A DNA stretch of 32,089 nucleotides from Deltaproteobacteria bacterium (GCA_015493765.1 WGCQ01000068.1:1-32089), one strand, 5' to 3'. Shown: positions 1 to 8,702, numbered from the stretch's first letter. Notes: generated from the letters alone by a model not told the origin. A program made the numbers and translations.

Positions 1-300
1 CGTAACGAACCCCACGGCCTCGGCCACGGTCAACGGCCAACGGACCACGGAAAGGCGGGCGGGACGCCCGCGAAACAAGCAGGCGAGGCCGCCTGCGCTC
101 CACGGCTTCCGTCACCGCCATGGAAAGGCCGGCTGGAAGCCGGCGATCCCGGGAGGCCGCCTGCGCTCCACGGCTTTCATTTTCACCGGGATCACACTGC
201 CACGGACTCGGCCAACGGTCACGGCCACGGCCTCGGCCTCGGCCTCGGTCAACGGTCACGGCCACGAATTCAGTGACAGTGATGACGGGGATGGGATTTT
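1..300. repeat. Gene-free stretch of short GC-rich repeats and hairpins
   Basis: I see no credible gene in 1-363. The stretch is built from degenerate six-base units of the type CGGCCA, CGGCCT and CGGTCA, clearest at 11-50 and 190-266. It also holds two copies of GCCTGCGCTCCACGGCTT (91-108 and 159-176) and strong hairpins: GCAGGCG / CGCCTGC at 79-96 with a 4-base loop, and GCCGGCT / AGCCGGC at 128-144 with a 3-base loop. The tail 266-300 resembles, in opposite orientation, 15861-15900. A short run of the same six-base unit recurs at the right edge (about 32008-32022). Reading frames through this block have a composition expected of repeats rather than protein. Confidence 0.75.
128..152 (+). 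repeat. Palindromic GGCTGGAAGCCGGC-type repeat, copy A
   Basis: A perfect 7-bp stem GCCGGCT / AGCCGGC around a GGA loop, followed by GATCCCGGGA. A close copy lies at 1730-1753 and a diverged one on the minus strand at 8680-8702. All three are intergenic, which suggests a dispersed extragenic palindromic repeat. Confidence 0.6.
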
Positions 301-363
301 TAAGCACTTTTGGCCTTTGGTGTCGGCCACCACCCAGGCCAATCCCGGAAGAGCCAAATATTG

Positions 364-1506
364 TTACTGATGGCCAGACAATCCCATTGCTTCCCTGTAC
401 AGCCGACAGTGCTTTTCCACCTCGGAATGCAGGCTCCACTGGGCAAGCGCACGTTTCCTGGCATTACGGGACAAGGACGCGGCCAGTTCCTGGTCGTTCA
501 GCACACGCCGGATCGCCTGTGCGATATTTTCCGGATTAATATCGATCAACAAGGCCTCTACCTCGTTTTTGGCCATGTCGCTCATTGCCGGCATGTCCGT
601 TGCAATGCACGGCACACCACAAGCCATGGCCTCCAGGAGGTTCTTGGGGTTACCGTCCGAGGCAGAGGGTTGCACAAATACAGAGGCCTTTGCATAGTAT
701 TCCGGCAATTTGTCGTGATCAACGAAACCCGTGAATTCCACGTCCAGTGACAGGTCCCTTGCCAATGCCTCGAGTTCCCTGCGGTGAGGGCCATCGCCAA
801 CCACGTGCAGGTGAGCGCCAGGGACCAGGGAAACGGCACGCATCAGTTGGTCTATGCGTTTTTCGGGATGAACCCTGCCTACAAAAAGGACATACCCCGG
901 TTCACGTGGCCCATTTGGGGCAAACTTATCGGTATCCACGTAGTTTGGCATCACGGGAATATCAGGACGTATCACGTGAAGCACCATGCGCACGTGATCC
1001 CGTTCGTGGGGGCTGGTTGCAGCCACGTACGTATTCAACGAATAGGCGGTCCAGTCATGGATTCGATACAGTACCTGGCGCCATAACGGATGGTCACGCC
1101 TGTTTGGCGCCTCACTGGGCAAAAAACCGCCCCTCAGCAACGTAGGCACGCCATGTGCCAATCGCACCATGGGCAGCAAGGCACCACCCAGGACACGCTG
1201 GGAACGCATCACGGATACCCGGCGCAATTTGCGGGCCTGCAACAGGGGCAAAAACAACCCGTACCACCATCCGCCGACCCACTTTGGCCTGGGGATCACA
1301 CGGATTTTCAGGGGCCTCAGTATATCGTCCAAATCACGGGGAACCTCCGTATCCCAGGTGAAAAACCATATCTCGTCAAAAATCGGACAACTACGGTTTA
1401 GTTCCTTGTAGTAATCCAGTTCACGCGACAATAAGCCTTTTTTCTTCCAGATATCGATGGTCATGCCCGGCGTAAACAACAGGCCTAATATGCGAGGCGA
1501 ATCCAT
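364..1506 (-). CDS. Family 4 glycosyltransferase (GT-B fold)
   Basis: This 380-residue protein probably moves a sugar from a nucleotide-sugar donor onto a cell-surface polysaccharide or lipid precursor. The C-terminal half is typical of the Glycos_transf_1 family: a GRVHPEKRIDQL stretch near residue 210, VVGDGP near 235, and the donor-binding DGNPKNLLEAMACGVP segment at 284-299, where the first acidic residue of the EX7E motif is Asp284 and the second Glu292. The N-terminal half is the more variable acceptor domain. I chose the ATG at 1506 over an upstream GTG at 1554 because a good promoter (TTGTCA-17-TATATT) ends 6 bases before it and because the longer version would start inside a repeat element. 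It stands alone, with no other sugar gene in view, so acceptor and sugar are unknown. Confidence 0.85.
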   Translation of the reverse strand: MDSPRILGLLFTPGMTIDIWKKKGLLSRELDYYKELNRSCPIFDEIWFFTWDTEVPRDLDDILRPLKIRVIPRPKWVGGWWYGLFLPLLQARKLRRVSVMRSQRVLGGALLPMVRLAHGVPTLLRGGFLPSEAPNRRDHPLWRQVLYRIHDWTAYSLNTYVAATSPHERDHVRMVLHVIRPDIPVMPNYVDTDKFAPNGPREPGYVLFVGRVHPEKRIDQLMRAVSLVPGAHLHVVGDGPHRRELEALARDLSLDVEFTGFVDHDKLPEYYAKASVFVQPSASDGNPKNLLEAMACGVPCIATDMPAMSDMAKNEVEALLIDINPENIAQAIRRVLNDQELAASLSRNARKRALAQWSLHSEVEKHCRLYREAMGLSGHQ

Positions 1507-1512
1507 ATCTAC

Positions 1513-1541
1513 AATATATCCTGGTCGCAAGTTTTTGACAA
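1513..1541 (-). promoter_or_regulatory. Promoter of the glycosyltransferase, probably leaderless
   Basis: Read on the minus strand: TTGTCA (1541-1536), a 17-base spacer, then TATATT (1518-1513). The ATG at 1506 begins 6 bases after the -10 box, where transcription would be expected to start, so the mRNA should have almost no 5' leader. No Shine-Dalgarno is needed or seen at a normal distance. The -35 box lies 3 bases outside the inverted repeat that ends at 1545. Confidence 0.5.
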
Positions 1542-1544
1542 GAA

Positions 1545-1853
1545 CCCAAATCACCTGTCAAATTATCTGTCAAATTTGAGGACAATGGTCGCTGAAAGTG
1601 GTTCAAATGCAATGAGTTGAGCCCATTTGAGCGGAGGCGTGCCAAGGGTGTTGATTTGATGGATTTAGTGACGAATTCGGAAATTCGTATGTTTTGTAAT
1701 AGTTTGAAATACAAAGATAATCCAAGATACCGGCTGGAAGCCGGCGCTCCCAGGAAGGACATTTTCAACAACATTGTACTGACACAGGCGAAAACCACGA
1801 AGCAGACGGACCGCTTGCTGCAACCGACTGCCGAATTCAGGCAGGTAATTTGG
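1545..1853 (+). mobile_element. MITE-like repeat element, copy 1
   Basis: The element is bounded by CCCAAATCACCTG (1545-1557) and CAGGTAATTTGG (1842-1853), which are inverted copies of the 13-base end seen perfectly in copy 2. Inside the left end is a small duplication, then the palindrome TCAAATTTGA, then blocks shared with the other copies: GAAAGTGGTTCA, GAGTTGAGCCC, GAGCGGAGGCGT, and near the right end CAGACGGACCGCTTGCTG and CCGACTGCCGAATTCA. It encodes no transposase and no convincing protein. A GGCTGGAAGCCGGC-type palindrome sits in its right half. It fills the gap between two divergent genes, and a promoter abuts each end. I see no clear target-site duplication. Confidence 0.6.
1730..1753 (+). 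repeat. Palindromic GGCTGGAAGCCGGC-type repeat, copy B
   Basis: CCGGCT / AGCCGG stem with a GGA loop followed by CGCTCCCAGGA, matching copy A (128-152) at all but a few bases. It lies inside element copy 1 and is absent from copy 2, so it looks like a nested insertion or replacement. Confidence 0.6.
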
Positions 1854-1859
1854 TAGAAT

Positions 1860-1888
1860 TTGACAAATACGACAATGCGTTGTAAAAA
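1860..1888 (+). promoter_or_regulatory. Promoter of the TonB receptor / kinase operon
   Basis: TTGACA (1860-1865), 17-base spacer, TAAAAA (1883-1888). The -35 box is a perfect match and the -10 box matches four of six. It lies 6 bases outside the right end of element copy 1. The predicted start near 1895 leaves a leader of about 65 bases that contains a perfect inverted repeat. Confidence 0.45.
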
Positions 1889-1924
1889 TTAAAAATAAGG
1901 ATTGTTTTCCTATTTGAGATTATA

Positions 1925-1938
1925 AACAGGTGCCTGTT
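1925..1938 (+). promoter_or_regulatory. Inverted repeat in the operon leader, possible operator
   Basis: AACAGG-TG-CCTGTT is a perfect 6+6 inverted repeat with a 2-base centre, between the predicted transcription start and the receptor's start codon. The short spacing fits a dimer-binding site better than a terminator, and no T-run follows. The binding protein is unknown. Confidence 0.3.
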
Positions 1939-1958
1939 AACAAGGTGGTTGTGGGACG

Positions 1959-4265
1959 ATGACGGTTTTACGGAAACAATGGCTGGTTTCCATTTTGTTT
2001 GCGGGTATCTTTATCTGGATTTTACCTCATCCGGCCCAGGCAAAAACAGCACAACAGGGTGGCCAGCCATCCCCAAAACCTACTGATTATCAACAACTGG
2101 ACCTGAAAAAACTGCTGTCCATGGTGATTACAGCAACCCGGCATAAACAGTGTATTGAAAACGCCCCGGCCATTATAACGGTGATCACGGCACGCCAGAT
2201 CCGCGAACGCGGCTACAAAAGCGTGGCCGACGCCTTGCGCTCCGTACCTGGCATATCGATAATCAACGACCACACTTATCAGCATATTGGCGTGCGTGGT
2301 GTATTCGGTGACTTCGAGACGCCCAATGACACGATCAAAGTGATGCTGAACGGCCAGCCAGTGGACTTTCGGCCACTGGGCGCAAATTTCCTGGGACGGT
2401 CGCTTGTACCGATCGAAGCGGTCAAGCGTATCGAGGTGGTCCGCGGCCCTGGTTCGGCCCTCTACGGGGCGAATGCATTTTTAGGGGTGGTCAATATCAT
2501 CACCTTCGACGGTTCGGAGTCGCCCAGGCGTAACGCGGTGGCGGGGGAATTCACTTACACATCAAACGAATTCCACCAGGACCCGGGGGGCAGCGTATCG
2601 GCATACAGCGGGGGCACCTTCGGCAATTTCAGGTATTTTGCAGCCGGTTCCTTTCACCGGGCGGATCGCTCAGGGCTTGCCCTGCCTGGCGTGGCTGACA
2701 TGGCAGCACAAAAATTCCACAAGGAGGACCCTTCCAGTTACCCGGTCCAGAAGGGCTGGCCATCGCCAGGATGGGACCCGGCGACACGTGAACGCCTGCT
2801 ACTGAACTCCCCCAGTGCTAACGATATGGGCCAGGAGGCCAGCGGGTACCTGATAACATCGTACTCGTTCGGTAAAAAGGGGACCATTTCCCTGGACGGC
2901 AACATTCAGTACATGGACCACTATGGCGAATTCCAGGAATATTCAGCGCTTACGCATGCAAACAGGGTCACCTACCTCAACGGCTTTGCCAGGCTCAGGT
3001 ACACCTTGACCCCCAAAACCTCAGGCCCGGGGGTTTCGGCCTCGGTCACAGTTTCGGGTGGCAGGCCTACCTCGGACCACCTGATGGACCCGCTTACACC
3101 GGACTCATACAAACGCAGGCGCTTTGGATACCTGGCCGTGGACAGCGCGGTGGAGGGATCGTACATGTTCGCCAAGGGTGATTTCATATCGGCCGGACTG
3201 GACCTGAGCGTGGACCGGGAAAACCTGCTCACCATGGAGGTGGTAAACACAAAAACCGGCAATACATACAACGAGCCGGGCTTCGGAAACAAAAATTTTA
3301 CGAATTTCGGGGCCTATGTACAGGGCGCATACACGCCGTTGAAAGGATTATTTTTTACACTGGGCACGCGCATGGACTACAACAGCGTGATCGGTTGCAA
3401 TTCGGATGACTGGGCCTGTGCATGGTCAAAAAACGGACGTGGCAAAGTACGCTTTTCGAACCGTGCAGGCATCACATGGCAACCTGGCGTGGGTGGCATT
3501 TACATCAAGGCCATCTACGGGTCCTCATTCAGACCGCCTTCGCCTTACCAGTTGTACCACAACCAGACCACGATCGTCGGGTCCAAAGGGAATCCCAAAT
3601 TGCTGCCCCAAACCGCGGAAACCATTGATTTCCTGTTTGGCACGAAACCTGTGTCCGGACTTCACGTGTATGCGGATTTTTACTACACCTGGATCCATGA
3701 CATGGTGTTTTCATACCTGCAGGGCAGTTCCGTGCACAGCCGTAATGCCAACGGCCGGGTTTACGGCCTGGAAGGCCAGGTGTCATGGGCGTGGAAACAG
3801 CGGTTGTCACTGTTCGCAAACGCAAGTTACGTGTTAGGTGGTTACATACACCCCAGGCGCTTACCCAATGAAACGGATGCACTGTGGGCCGTATCGATCT
3901 TCAACGACAGGATTGGGCTCGGCCAGTACCCACGCCTGATGGTAAACGGCGGTATAAACCTAAGGGTGCCCGAGGGTCACGTCAACGTAAACCTCCAGGT
4001 CAATTACGTGGGTGCCAGGCCCGCATCCCTGGTAAACAACCTGCTGTACAACAGCACGAGCCTGGGCAAAACGTACACCCTTGGGGGTTATTTCATGGGC
4101 AGCATCACCGTATCCTCACTGGGACTGCGGTGGTCTGGCAAGGAAACCGTGCTTGCCGCGGGCATCAGGTATGCCCCTAATACACGCGTGGACCCTGGCG
4201 TGGGCGGGATCGATATCCCTGGTATCGGTCCGGAATTTTTCCTGCGTTGCGAGCAACGTTTTTGA
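1959..4265 (+). CDS. TonB-dependent outer-membrane receptor
   Basis: A 768-residue outer-membrane beta-barrel receptor expected to bind an extracellular ligand and respond to the TonB-ExbBD energy complex. A signal peptide covers residues 1-28, ending HPAQA. A TonB-box-like region follows (LDLKKLLSMVITATR), then the plug domain with APAIITVITARQI, the GVRG stretch and the diagnostic VEVVRGPGSALYG-like segment near residues 160-175. The rest is barrel, ending in Phe (EQRF), as outer-membrane proteins do. The N-terminal pattern resembles receptors found beside YfiR-like proteins and kinases. It is the first gene of a four-gene operon without permease genes, so a signalling role is at least as likely as uptake. 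The ligand cannot be read from sequence. The start follows AAGGTGG by about 10 bases. Confidence 0.92.
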   Translation: MTVLRKQWLVSILFAGIFIWILPHPAQAKTAQQGGQPSPKPTDYQQLDLKKLLSMVITATRHKQCIENAPAIITVITARQIRERGYKSVADALRSVPGISIINDHTYQHIGVRGVFGDFETPNDTIKVMLNGQPVDFRPLGANFLGRSLVPIEAVKRIEVVRGPGSALYGANAFLGVVNIITFDGSESPRRNAVAGEFTYTSNEFHQDPGGSVSAYSGGTFGNFRYFAAGSFHRADRSGLALPGVADMAAQKFHKEDPSSYPVQKGWPSPGWDPATRERLLLNSPSANDMGQEASGYLITSYSFGKKGTISLDGNIQYMDHYGEFQEYSALTHANRVTYLNGFARLRYTLTPKTSGPGVSASVTVSGGRPTSDHLMDPLTPDSYKRRRFGYLAVDSAVEGSYMFAKGDFISAGLDLSVDRENLLTMEVVNTKTGNTYNEPGFGNKNFTNFGAYVQGAYTPLKGLFFTLGTRMDYNSVIGCNSDDWACAWSKNGRGKVRFSNRAGITWQPGVGGIYIKAIYGSSFRPPSPYQLYHNQTTIVGSKGNPKLLPQTAETIDFLFGTKPVSGLHVYADFYYTWIHDMVFSYLQGSSVHSRNANGRVYGLEGQVSWAWKQRLSLFANASYVLGGYIHPRRLPNETDALWAVSIFNDRIGLGQYPRLMVNGGINLRVPEGHVNVNLQVNYVGARPASLVNNLLYNSTSLGKTYTLGGYFMGSITVSSLGLRWSGKETVLAAGIRYAPNTRVDPGVGGIDIPGIGPEFFLRCEQRF

Positions 4266-4297
4266 CACGGAGCGCAGGGGAGGAGGCTTGTTTCACA

Positions 4298-5617
4298 ATG
4301 AAAGGAACTGGACATTTCGCAAAGGTCATCGCCGGGATTACGATTTTTCTGATAGTTGCAGGATGCGGAAGCAGTACAGGAGGACATCAGGCATCCGGCT
4401 CCCGTGCCGTACCAGGACTGCACATGTGTTCCGTTCTGACGCCCGGATACTATTATATCGGCGTCGCCTTTCCTTACACCGGTGCGCTGGCAGCCTTTGC
4501 CAAAAGCCTCGAACAATCAGCGGCGCTGGCGGTTGATGAAATCAATCGGTCAGGCGGGGTTCATGGCCACCCGGTGGGACTGGTTCGTTGCGATACCCGT
4601 GACGAGGTGGTGACATCCGGGGACGTAATACGCGAACTGGCTCATATTCCAGTGGTTGACGGCATAGTCGGACCGTGTGCCAGTGCCGATACCCTGTCCG
4701 CCGCACCGGAGGTAATCGCTGCAAAGAAGGTCATGGTTTCACCTTCTGCCACCTCACCAAAACTGACGTTGTTACAAGACAAGGGATTCGTGTTCCGTAC
4801 GGCCATGTCCGATGACTTCCAGGGCGCTGTTATGGCCATCGTGGCCTACGAAAAGGGCATTCGTGACGTGATGATTGTATTTCGCAATGACGACTACGGG
4901 CAGGGACTGAGTGCCACATTCAGCAAAAAATTCAAGGAACTCGGCGGACACAGCGATTCCATGGCCTACAACGACGTCACGTTTAATGCAGGAACAGTGG
5001 CCAATGCAATCCAGAAACGCTCACCAGGCGCAGTCCTGTTGATTTCGTTTGTAAACGACGGCGCATCGATCATAAAGGCCGCAACAAACCTGGGACTACA
5101 CGTCAGGTGGCTGCTGACCGATGGCATAAAAGACCCGAGTCTCGTGGACAAGGTCGGGGGACCTGCGCCCTTCAAGGATTCCTTTGGTACCGCCCCCTTC
5201 CTGCCGTACGGCAAGGAACACGACCTGTTCGTCCACGCCTATAAAACCCAGTGGGGCGAGGAACCGGGCAGTTTCGGGGCAAATACGTACGATGCAACCT
5301 ACCTGGTGGCGCTCGCCATGGAACTGGCCAAGGACCCGGACGATGGCACGGAAGTCAGGAACCGAATGGCTTCGAACACCATGTCAGGGCCAAGGGTGGG
5401 CCCCGGAGGCTGGTCACAAGTGTTAAAGTATGTATCCGATGGCAAGACGGCCATCAATTACGACGGTGCATCAGGGCCTGTTGACTTTGATAAACACGGG
5501 GATGTGATGTCCGATATAGAACTGTGGGGGGTGGATGCCCAGGGACACATAGTCGCCACAGGGTGTCGCAAACCGGACGGTACGGTTTGCACAAACGGGG
5601 AGACACCGAATTTATGA
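4298..5617 (+). CDS. Type I periplasmic binding lipoprotein (LivJ / Peripla_BP_6 family)
   Basis: A 439-residue lipoprotein with the fold of branched-chain amino-acid and amide binding proteins. The leader ends in the lipobox VAGC with Cys23. The mature part shows the family start (IGVAFPYTGALAAF), the AVDEINRSGGVHGHPV stretch, GIVGPCASADTLSAAP, SPSATSP and the DDYGQGLS segment of the second lobe. It begins 32 bases after the receptor, behind AGGAGG, and the ORF extends upstream only without a better start. No ABC permease or ATPase is nearby. It probably presents a small ligand to the receptor or kinase system rather than to a transporter; this is inference. Extra cysteines near both ends could form disulfides. 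Confidence 0.85.
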   Translation: MKGTGHFAKVIAGITIFLIVAGCGSSTGGHQASGSRAVPGLHMCSVLTPGYYYIGVAFPYTGALAAFAKSLEQSAALAVDEINRSGGVHGHPVGLVRCDTRDEVVTSGDVIRELAHIPVVDGIVGPCASADTLSAAPEVIAAKKVMVSPSATSPKLTLLQDKGFVFRTAMSDDFQGAVMAIVAYEKGIRDVMIVFRNDDYGQGLSATFSKKFKELGGHSDSMAYNDVTFNAGTVANAIQKRSPGAVLLISFVNDGASIIKAATNLGLHVRWLLTDGIKDPSLVDKVGGPAPFKDSFGTAPFLPYGKEHDLFVHAYKTQWGEEPGSFGANTYDATYLVALAMELAKDPDDGTEVRNRMASNTMSGPRVGPGGWSQVLKYVSDGKTAINYDGASGPVDFDKHGDVMSDIELWGVDAQGHIVATGCRKPDGTVCTNGETPNL

Positions 5618-6282
5618 TGCATTCGGGGCACATACATGGAATCCCGGTGAGCGCGGTTGGCGCAAGGGGTTTCCATGCATTGTGTGTAATATCCGCCATG
5701 CTTATAATATTGGTATCCGGTACCCCTTTACAGGCCAAGGTCCCGCAGGAGGAAAAAACCGGCTACCTGGGATTGCAATTGAAGATCCTGATGAGGGCAC
5801 TGACTTATGAAAAGGGGCTTCAGAAACAAAAAAAGGACCTGCCAATGGTGGTTGGTGTTTTGTTCGACCCGGCGAATTCCAAGTCCGTGCTTACGTCTTC
5901 GGCCGTAGTCCAGACACTGGAGGACCAGGCCCGGCAGATGAAATTCATGGGCAGGCCCATCAAAATTAGTGCGATCCCATTGATGGATGACCCCCGGATG
6001 GACGTATTGATAGGCAAGCACCTGGCTGCGCTGTACGTGGCCCCGGGTATCGCTGACAAGGATGTACGGCGTGCCCTGAAACACACACGCCAGCGCAGTA
6101 TAATCAGCATGTCAGGCACCGAGCACTATATTGACCTGGGTGTAACACTGACGGTGCTTGTACAGGACCCAAGACCCAGAATTATCATAAACGAGGAGGC
6201 AGCACGCGCAGAAGACGCCATGTTTTCTTCCAGGCTGTTGCAATTAGTGGAAATCCGTCACAAGGGGCATAGTCATGAGTGA
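5614..6282 (+). CDS. YfiR-like (DUF4154) periplasmic protein
   Basis: A 222-residue exported protein resembling YfiR/DUF4154. A signal peptide ends near LQA (about residue 41). The body follows the family pattern: an early helix, a VVGVLFDP strand, the LAALYVAP strand, [21 protein letters not shown], and the closing [24 protein letters not shown], where YfiR proteins carry a similar asparagine and 'ss.lL.la' ending. YfiR of Pseudomonas binds the periplasmic CHASE8 part of YfiN and represses it. Here the next gene is a kinase with such a sensor, so this is probably its periplasmic regulator. The ATG at 5614 overlaps the upstream TGA (ATGA), and the gene overlaps the kinase by 8 bases. Confidence 0.75.
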   Translation: MMHSGHIHGIPVSAVGARGFHALCVISAMLIILVSGTPLQAKVPQEEKTGYLGLQLKILMRALTYEKGLQKQKKDLPMVVGVLFDPANSKSVLTSSAVVQTLEDQARQMKFMGRPIKISAIPLMDDPRMDVLIGKHLAALYVAPGIADKDVRRALKHTRQRSIISMSGTEHYIDLGVTLTVLVQDPRPRIIINEEAARAEDAMFSSRLLQLVEIRHKGHSHE

Positions 6283-8614
6283 CATACGCAGGGTGACGGA
6301 TCGCATAATTCTGCACGGCTACAGGCGTTTTTTGTTCTCCATCCGGGCCAAACTGGTCCTGGCCATGACCGTGCTGGCAGGCTTTACCACGCTGGTTCTG
6401 GTGCTGGAATCGTCAGCCAGGATGAACCGGGAGTCCTGGAATGCGATCGAGCACGGCGAGGCCGCAACACTCAGGCTACTGGCATACCAGATGGCACCGG
6501 CCATCGAATTCAACCGCAAAGACAACGCCGCTGACCTTATAAACAGCCTGATGGCAAATCCGGACGTAAAATACGCGGCCGTGTATGACGCCAAGGGGCA
6601 CCTGTTTATTCAAAAGGCGAGGGGGATCAACCTGAAAAAGACAGAATTAGCACGACAATTCCAACATGTAAAAACCCGGGACGTAAAGGGTGACATATTT
6701 TTCTCGGTGTATCCAATATATAATCCTGCCGGTGAGGTGGTGGGTCGCGAGGTTGTGGGCTTTTCCATGAAAAATCGTAATGAAATCAGGTGGGAAAACT
6801 GGGCGATGGGCCTGGGTATAGGGTTCCTGGTGATGTTGGGTGCCCTGGTCATGGCCTTGTTCCTGGGTGGACTTTTGACGCGGCCTATCATACGCCTGCG
6901 CAAAATTGCGGCCCATATTGAGACACAACGGGACCTGAAGCAACGTGTGCCCGTAAAGGGTTACGATGAAATCGCGGAATTGACACGCACCTTCAACCGG
7001 ATGCTGGAGAGACTCGACGATGCGGTTGTATCCAGGGAGGCGGCCGAAGCGGCCAACCAGGCCAAAAGCGAGTTCCTGGCCAACATCAGCCACGAATTTC
7101 GGACCCCAATGAACGCGATCATCGGCATGACTGACCTGGCCCTGGATGCCGAACCCAGCAACAGGGTACGGGAATACTTGATGGATGTGAAGGCCTCGGC
7201 GAATTCACTGCTATGCCTGCTGAATGACATACTGGATTTTGCCAAGGTTGAGGCCGGGAAATTAGTACTGGATGAACGTCCTTTCAACCTGCTCGAGGAA
7301 ATAGAGCAAAGTATTCGCGGACTTGCATTTCAGGCCCAGGAAAAGGGTATCGAGGTGATCTGCAACATTTCCCCCGAACTGATGCAGCCTGTGGTTGGGG
7401 ATAAACTGCGCATCCGACAAGTACTGGTAAACCTGGTGGGCAATGCCACCAAGTTCACAGAAAAGGGATGGATTCTGGTAAAGGCGGATGTGGAATCGGT
7501 CCTGGAAACCAGGATACGAATCGGATTTGAGGTGACGGACACCGGCATAGGTATCCCGTACGACAAGCAACGCATCATATTCGACCGGTTCACCCAGGCT
7601 GACGGGTCGATTACACGAAGCAGGGGTGGAACAGGGCTGGGGCTGTCCATATCATCCAGGCTGGTGTCCATGATGGACGGCAGGTTGAGAGTCAACAGCA
7701 CACCTAACCGGGGCTCCACATTCCGATTTTCAGTAGCACTGAAAAAATACGATGACGGGCAGAATGATGAAATGTTTCCACTGGATGGCAAGGGCAGGCA
7801 TGTGGTGGTGGTTGAACCGCTGGGACCAGCAGCACGGGCCTTGGAACGCATGCTTTCGTATTGGGGATTCAGTCTAAATGTGGTAAGCACTGGCAAGGAT
7901 GCCCTGGATGCATTGGAGGACCCTCAGGATGATACAGGGGTTCCCATAATTATTTTCAACCACACCCTGCCTGATATGACGGGTGAGGAGCTGGCGCACA
8001 AGGTCAAAGAACTGTATGGTGAACATCCCATGTGCATGATGATTCCGGCATTTCAACGTGAGGATATGGGCGACGAACCTGATTTTATCCACGGCATCCT
8101 GATGAAACCTGTCCGATGGTCGGATTTATGGAAAACCCTAAAAGGGATAGTGGATGACGGTAAAGAGGTCCAGCAACATACAAACACATTGCTCTTACCA
8201 AAGCCAAAACGCAATACCACGGACCATAAAGTAAAAGTATTGTTAGTAGAGGACAATCCGCTTATCCTGAAACTGGCCTGGTTACTGTTGGAACAGGAGG
8301 GGTATCAGGTGGAATCCGCAAATAACGGTTTGGAAGGCCTGCAGGCATTTACAAAGGGACAATTTGATTTGGTCTTGATGGACGTGCAAATGCCTGTAAT
8401 GGATGGTTACGAGTGTACCAGGGGAATTCGTACATTTGAGGAAACAAATCACATACCCAGGACACCGGTGGTCGCCCTGACCGCCGCAGCCATGGCCGAA
8501 GACAGGCAACGCTGCATTGATGCCGGAATGGACGACTATATTCCCAAACCGTTCGACAACCAACAATTTATTAAAACAATCAAAAGATTACTGGCAAAAT
8601 ATCAGCAAACCTGA
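6275..8614 (+). CDS. Hybrid histidine kinase with CHASE8-like sensor, pseudo-receiver and receiver
   Basis: A 779-residue inner-membrane kinase. Order: TM1 about 25-44, a periplasmic segment 45-177 resembling CHASE8 ([20 protein letters not shown], then [11 protein letters not shown]), TM2 about 178-200, HAMP 200-252, HisKA with phospho-accepting His273 in NISHEFRTP, HATPase with N box around Asn390, DTGIG at 422-426 and GGTGLGLS at 451-458. Two receiver modules follow. The first (508-626) has Asn562 where the phosphorylated Asp should be and VEPL in place of the acidic pair, so it cannot be phosphorylated normally. The second (653-776) is complete: Glu659-Asp660, Asp703, Thr736, Lys758. No output domain or DNA-binding partner is nearby, so the phosphate probably passes to an unlinked Hpt or regulator. 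Last gene of the operon. Confidence 0.92.
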   Translation: MSDIRRVTDRIILHGYRRFLFSIRAKLVLAMTVLAGFTTLVLVLESSARMNRESWNAIEHGEAATLRLLAYQMAPAIEFNRKDNAADLINSLMANPDVKYAAVYDAKGHLFIQKARGINLKKTELARQFQHVKTRDVKGDIFFSVYPIYNPAGEVVGREVVGFSMKNRNEIRWENWAMGLGIGFLVMLGALVMALFLGGLLTRPIIRLRKIAAHIETQRDLKQRVPVKGYDEIAELTRTFNRMLERLDDAVVSREAAEAANQAKSEFLANISHEFRTPMNAIIGMTDLALDAEPSNRVREYLMDVKASANSLLCLLNDILDFAKVEAGKLVLDERPFNLLEEIEQSIRGLAFQAQEKGIEVICNISPELMQPVVGDKLRIRQVLVNLVGNATKFTEKGWILVKADVESVLETRIRIGFEVTDTGIGIPYDKQRIIFDRFTQADGSITRSRGGTGLGLSISSRLVSMMDGRLRVNSTPNRGSTFRFSVALKKYDDGQNDEMFPLDGKGRHVVVVEPLGPAARALERMLSYWGFSLNVVSTGKDALDALEDPQDDTGVPIIIFNHTLPDMTGEELAHKVKELYGEHPMCMMIPAFQREDMGDEPDFIHGILMKPVRWSDLWKTLKGIVDDGKEVQQHTNTLLLPKPKRNTTDHKVKVLLVEDNPLILKLAWLLLEQEGYQVESANNGLEGLQAFTKGQFDLVLMDVQMPVMDGYECTRGIRTFEETNHIPRTPVVALTAAAMAEDRQRCIDAGMDDYIPKPFDNQQFIKTIKRLLAKYQQT

Positions 8615-8679
8615 CACAACGTGCCGGGACGTATTGAGCCTGAACGGCCAGGCGAGGCCGAGGGTGTTGAAATTATCCG

Positions 8680-8702
8680 CCCTGGAATCGCTGGCTTCCA
8701 GA
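8680..8702 (-). repeat. Palindromic GGCTGGAAGCC-type repeat, diverged copy C
   Basis: On the minus strand this reads TCTGGAAGCCAGCGATTCC, a diverged form of the repeats at 128-152 and 1730-1753. It lies between the end of the kinase gene and element copy 3. Confidence 0.4.

Noticed and set aside
120-750. Plus-strand frames at the left edge
   Set aside because: The first runs through GC-rich repeats (RPRPRPR composition), the second is antisense to the glycosyltransferase.
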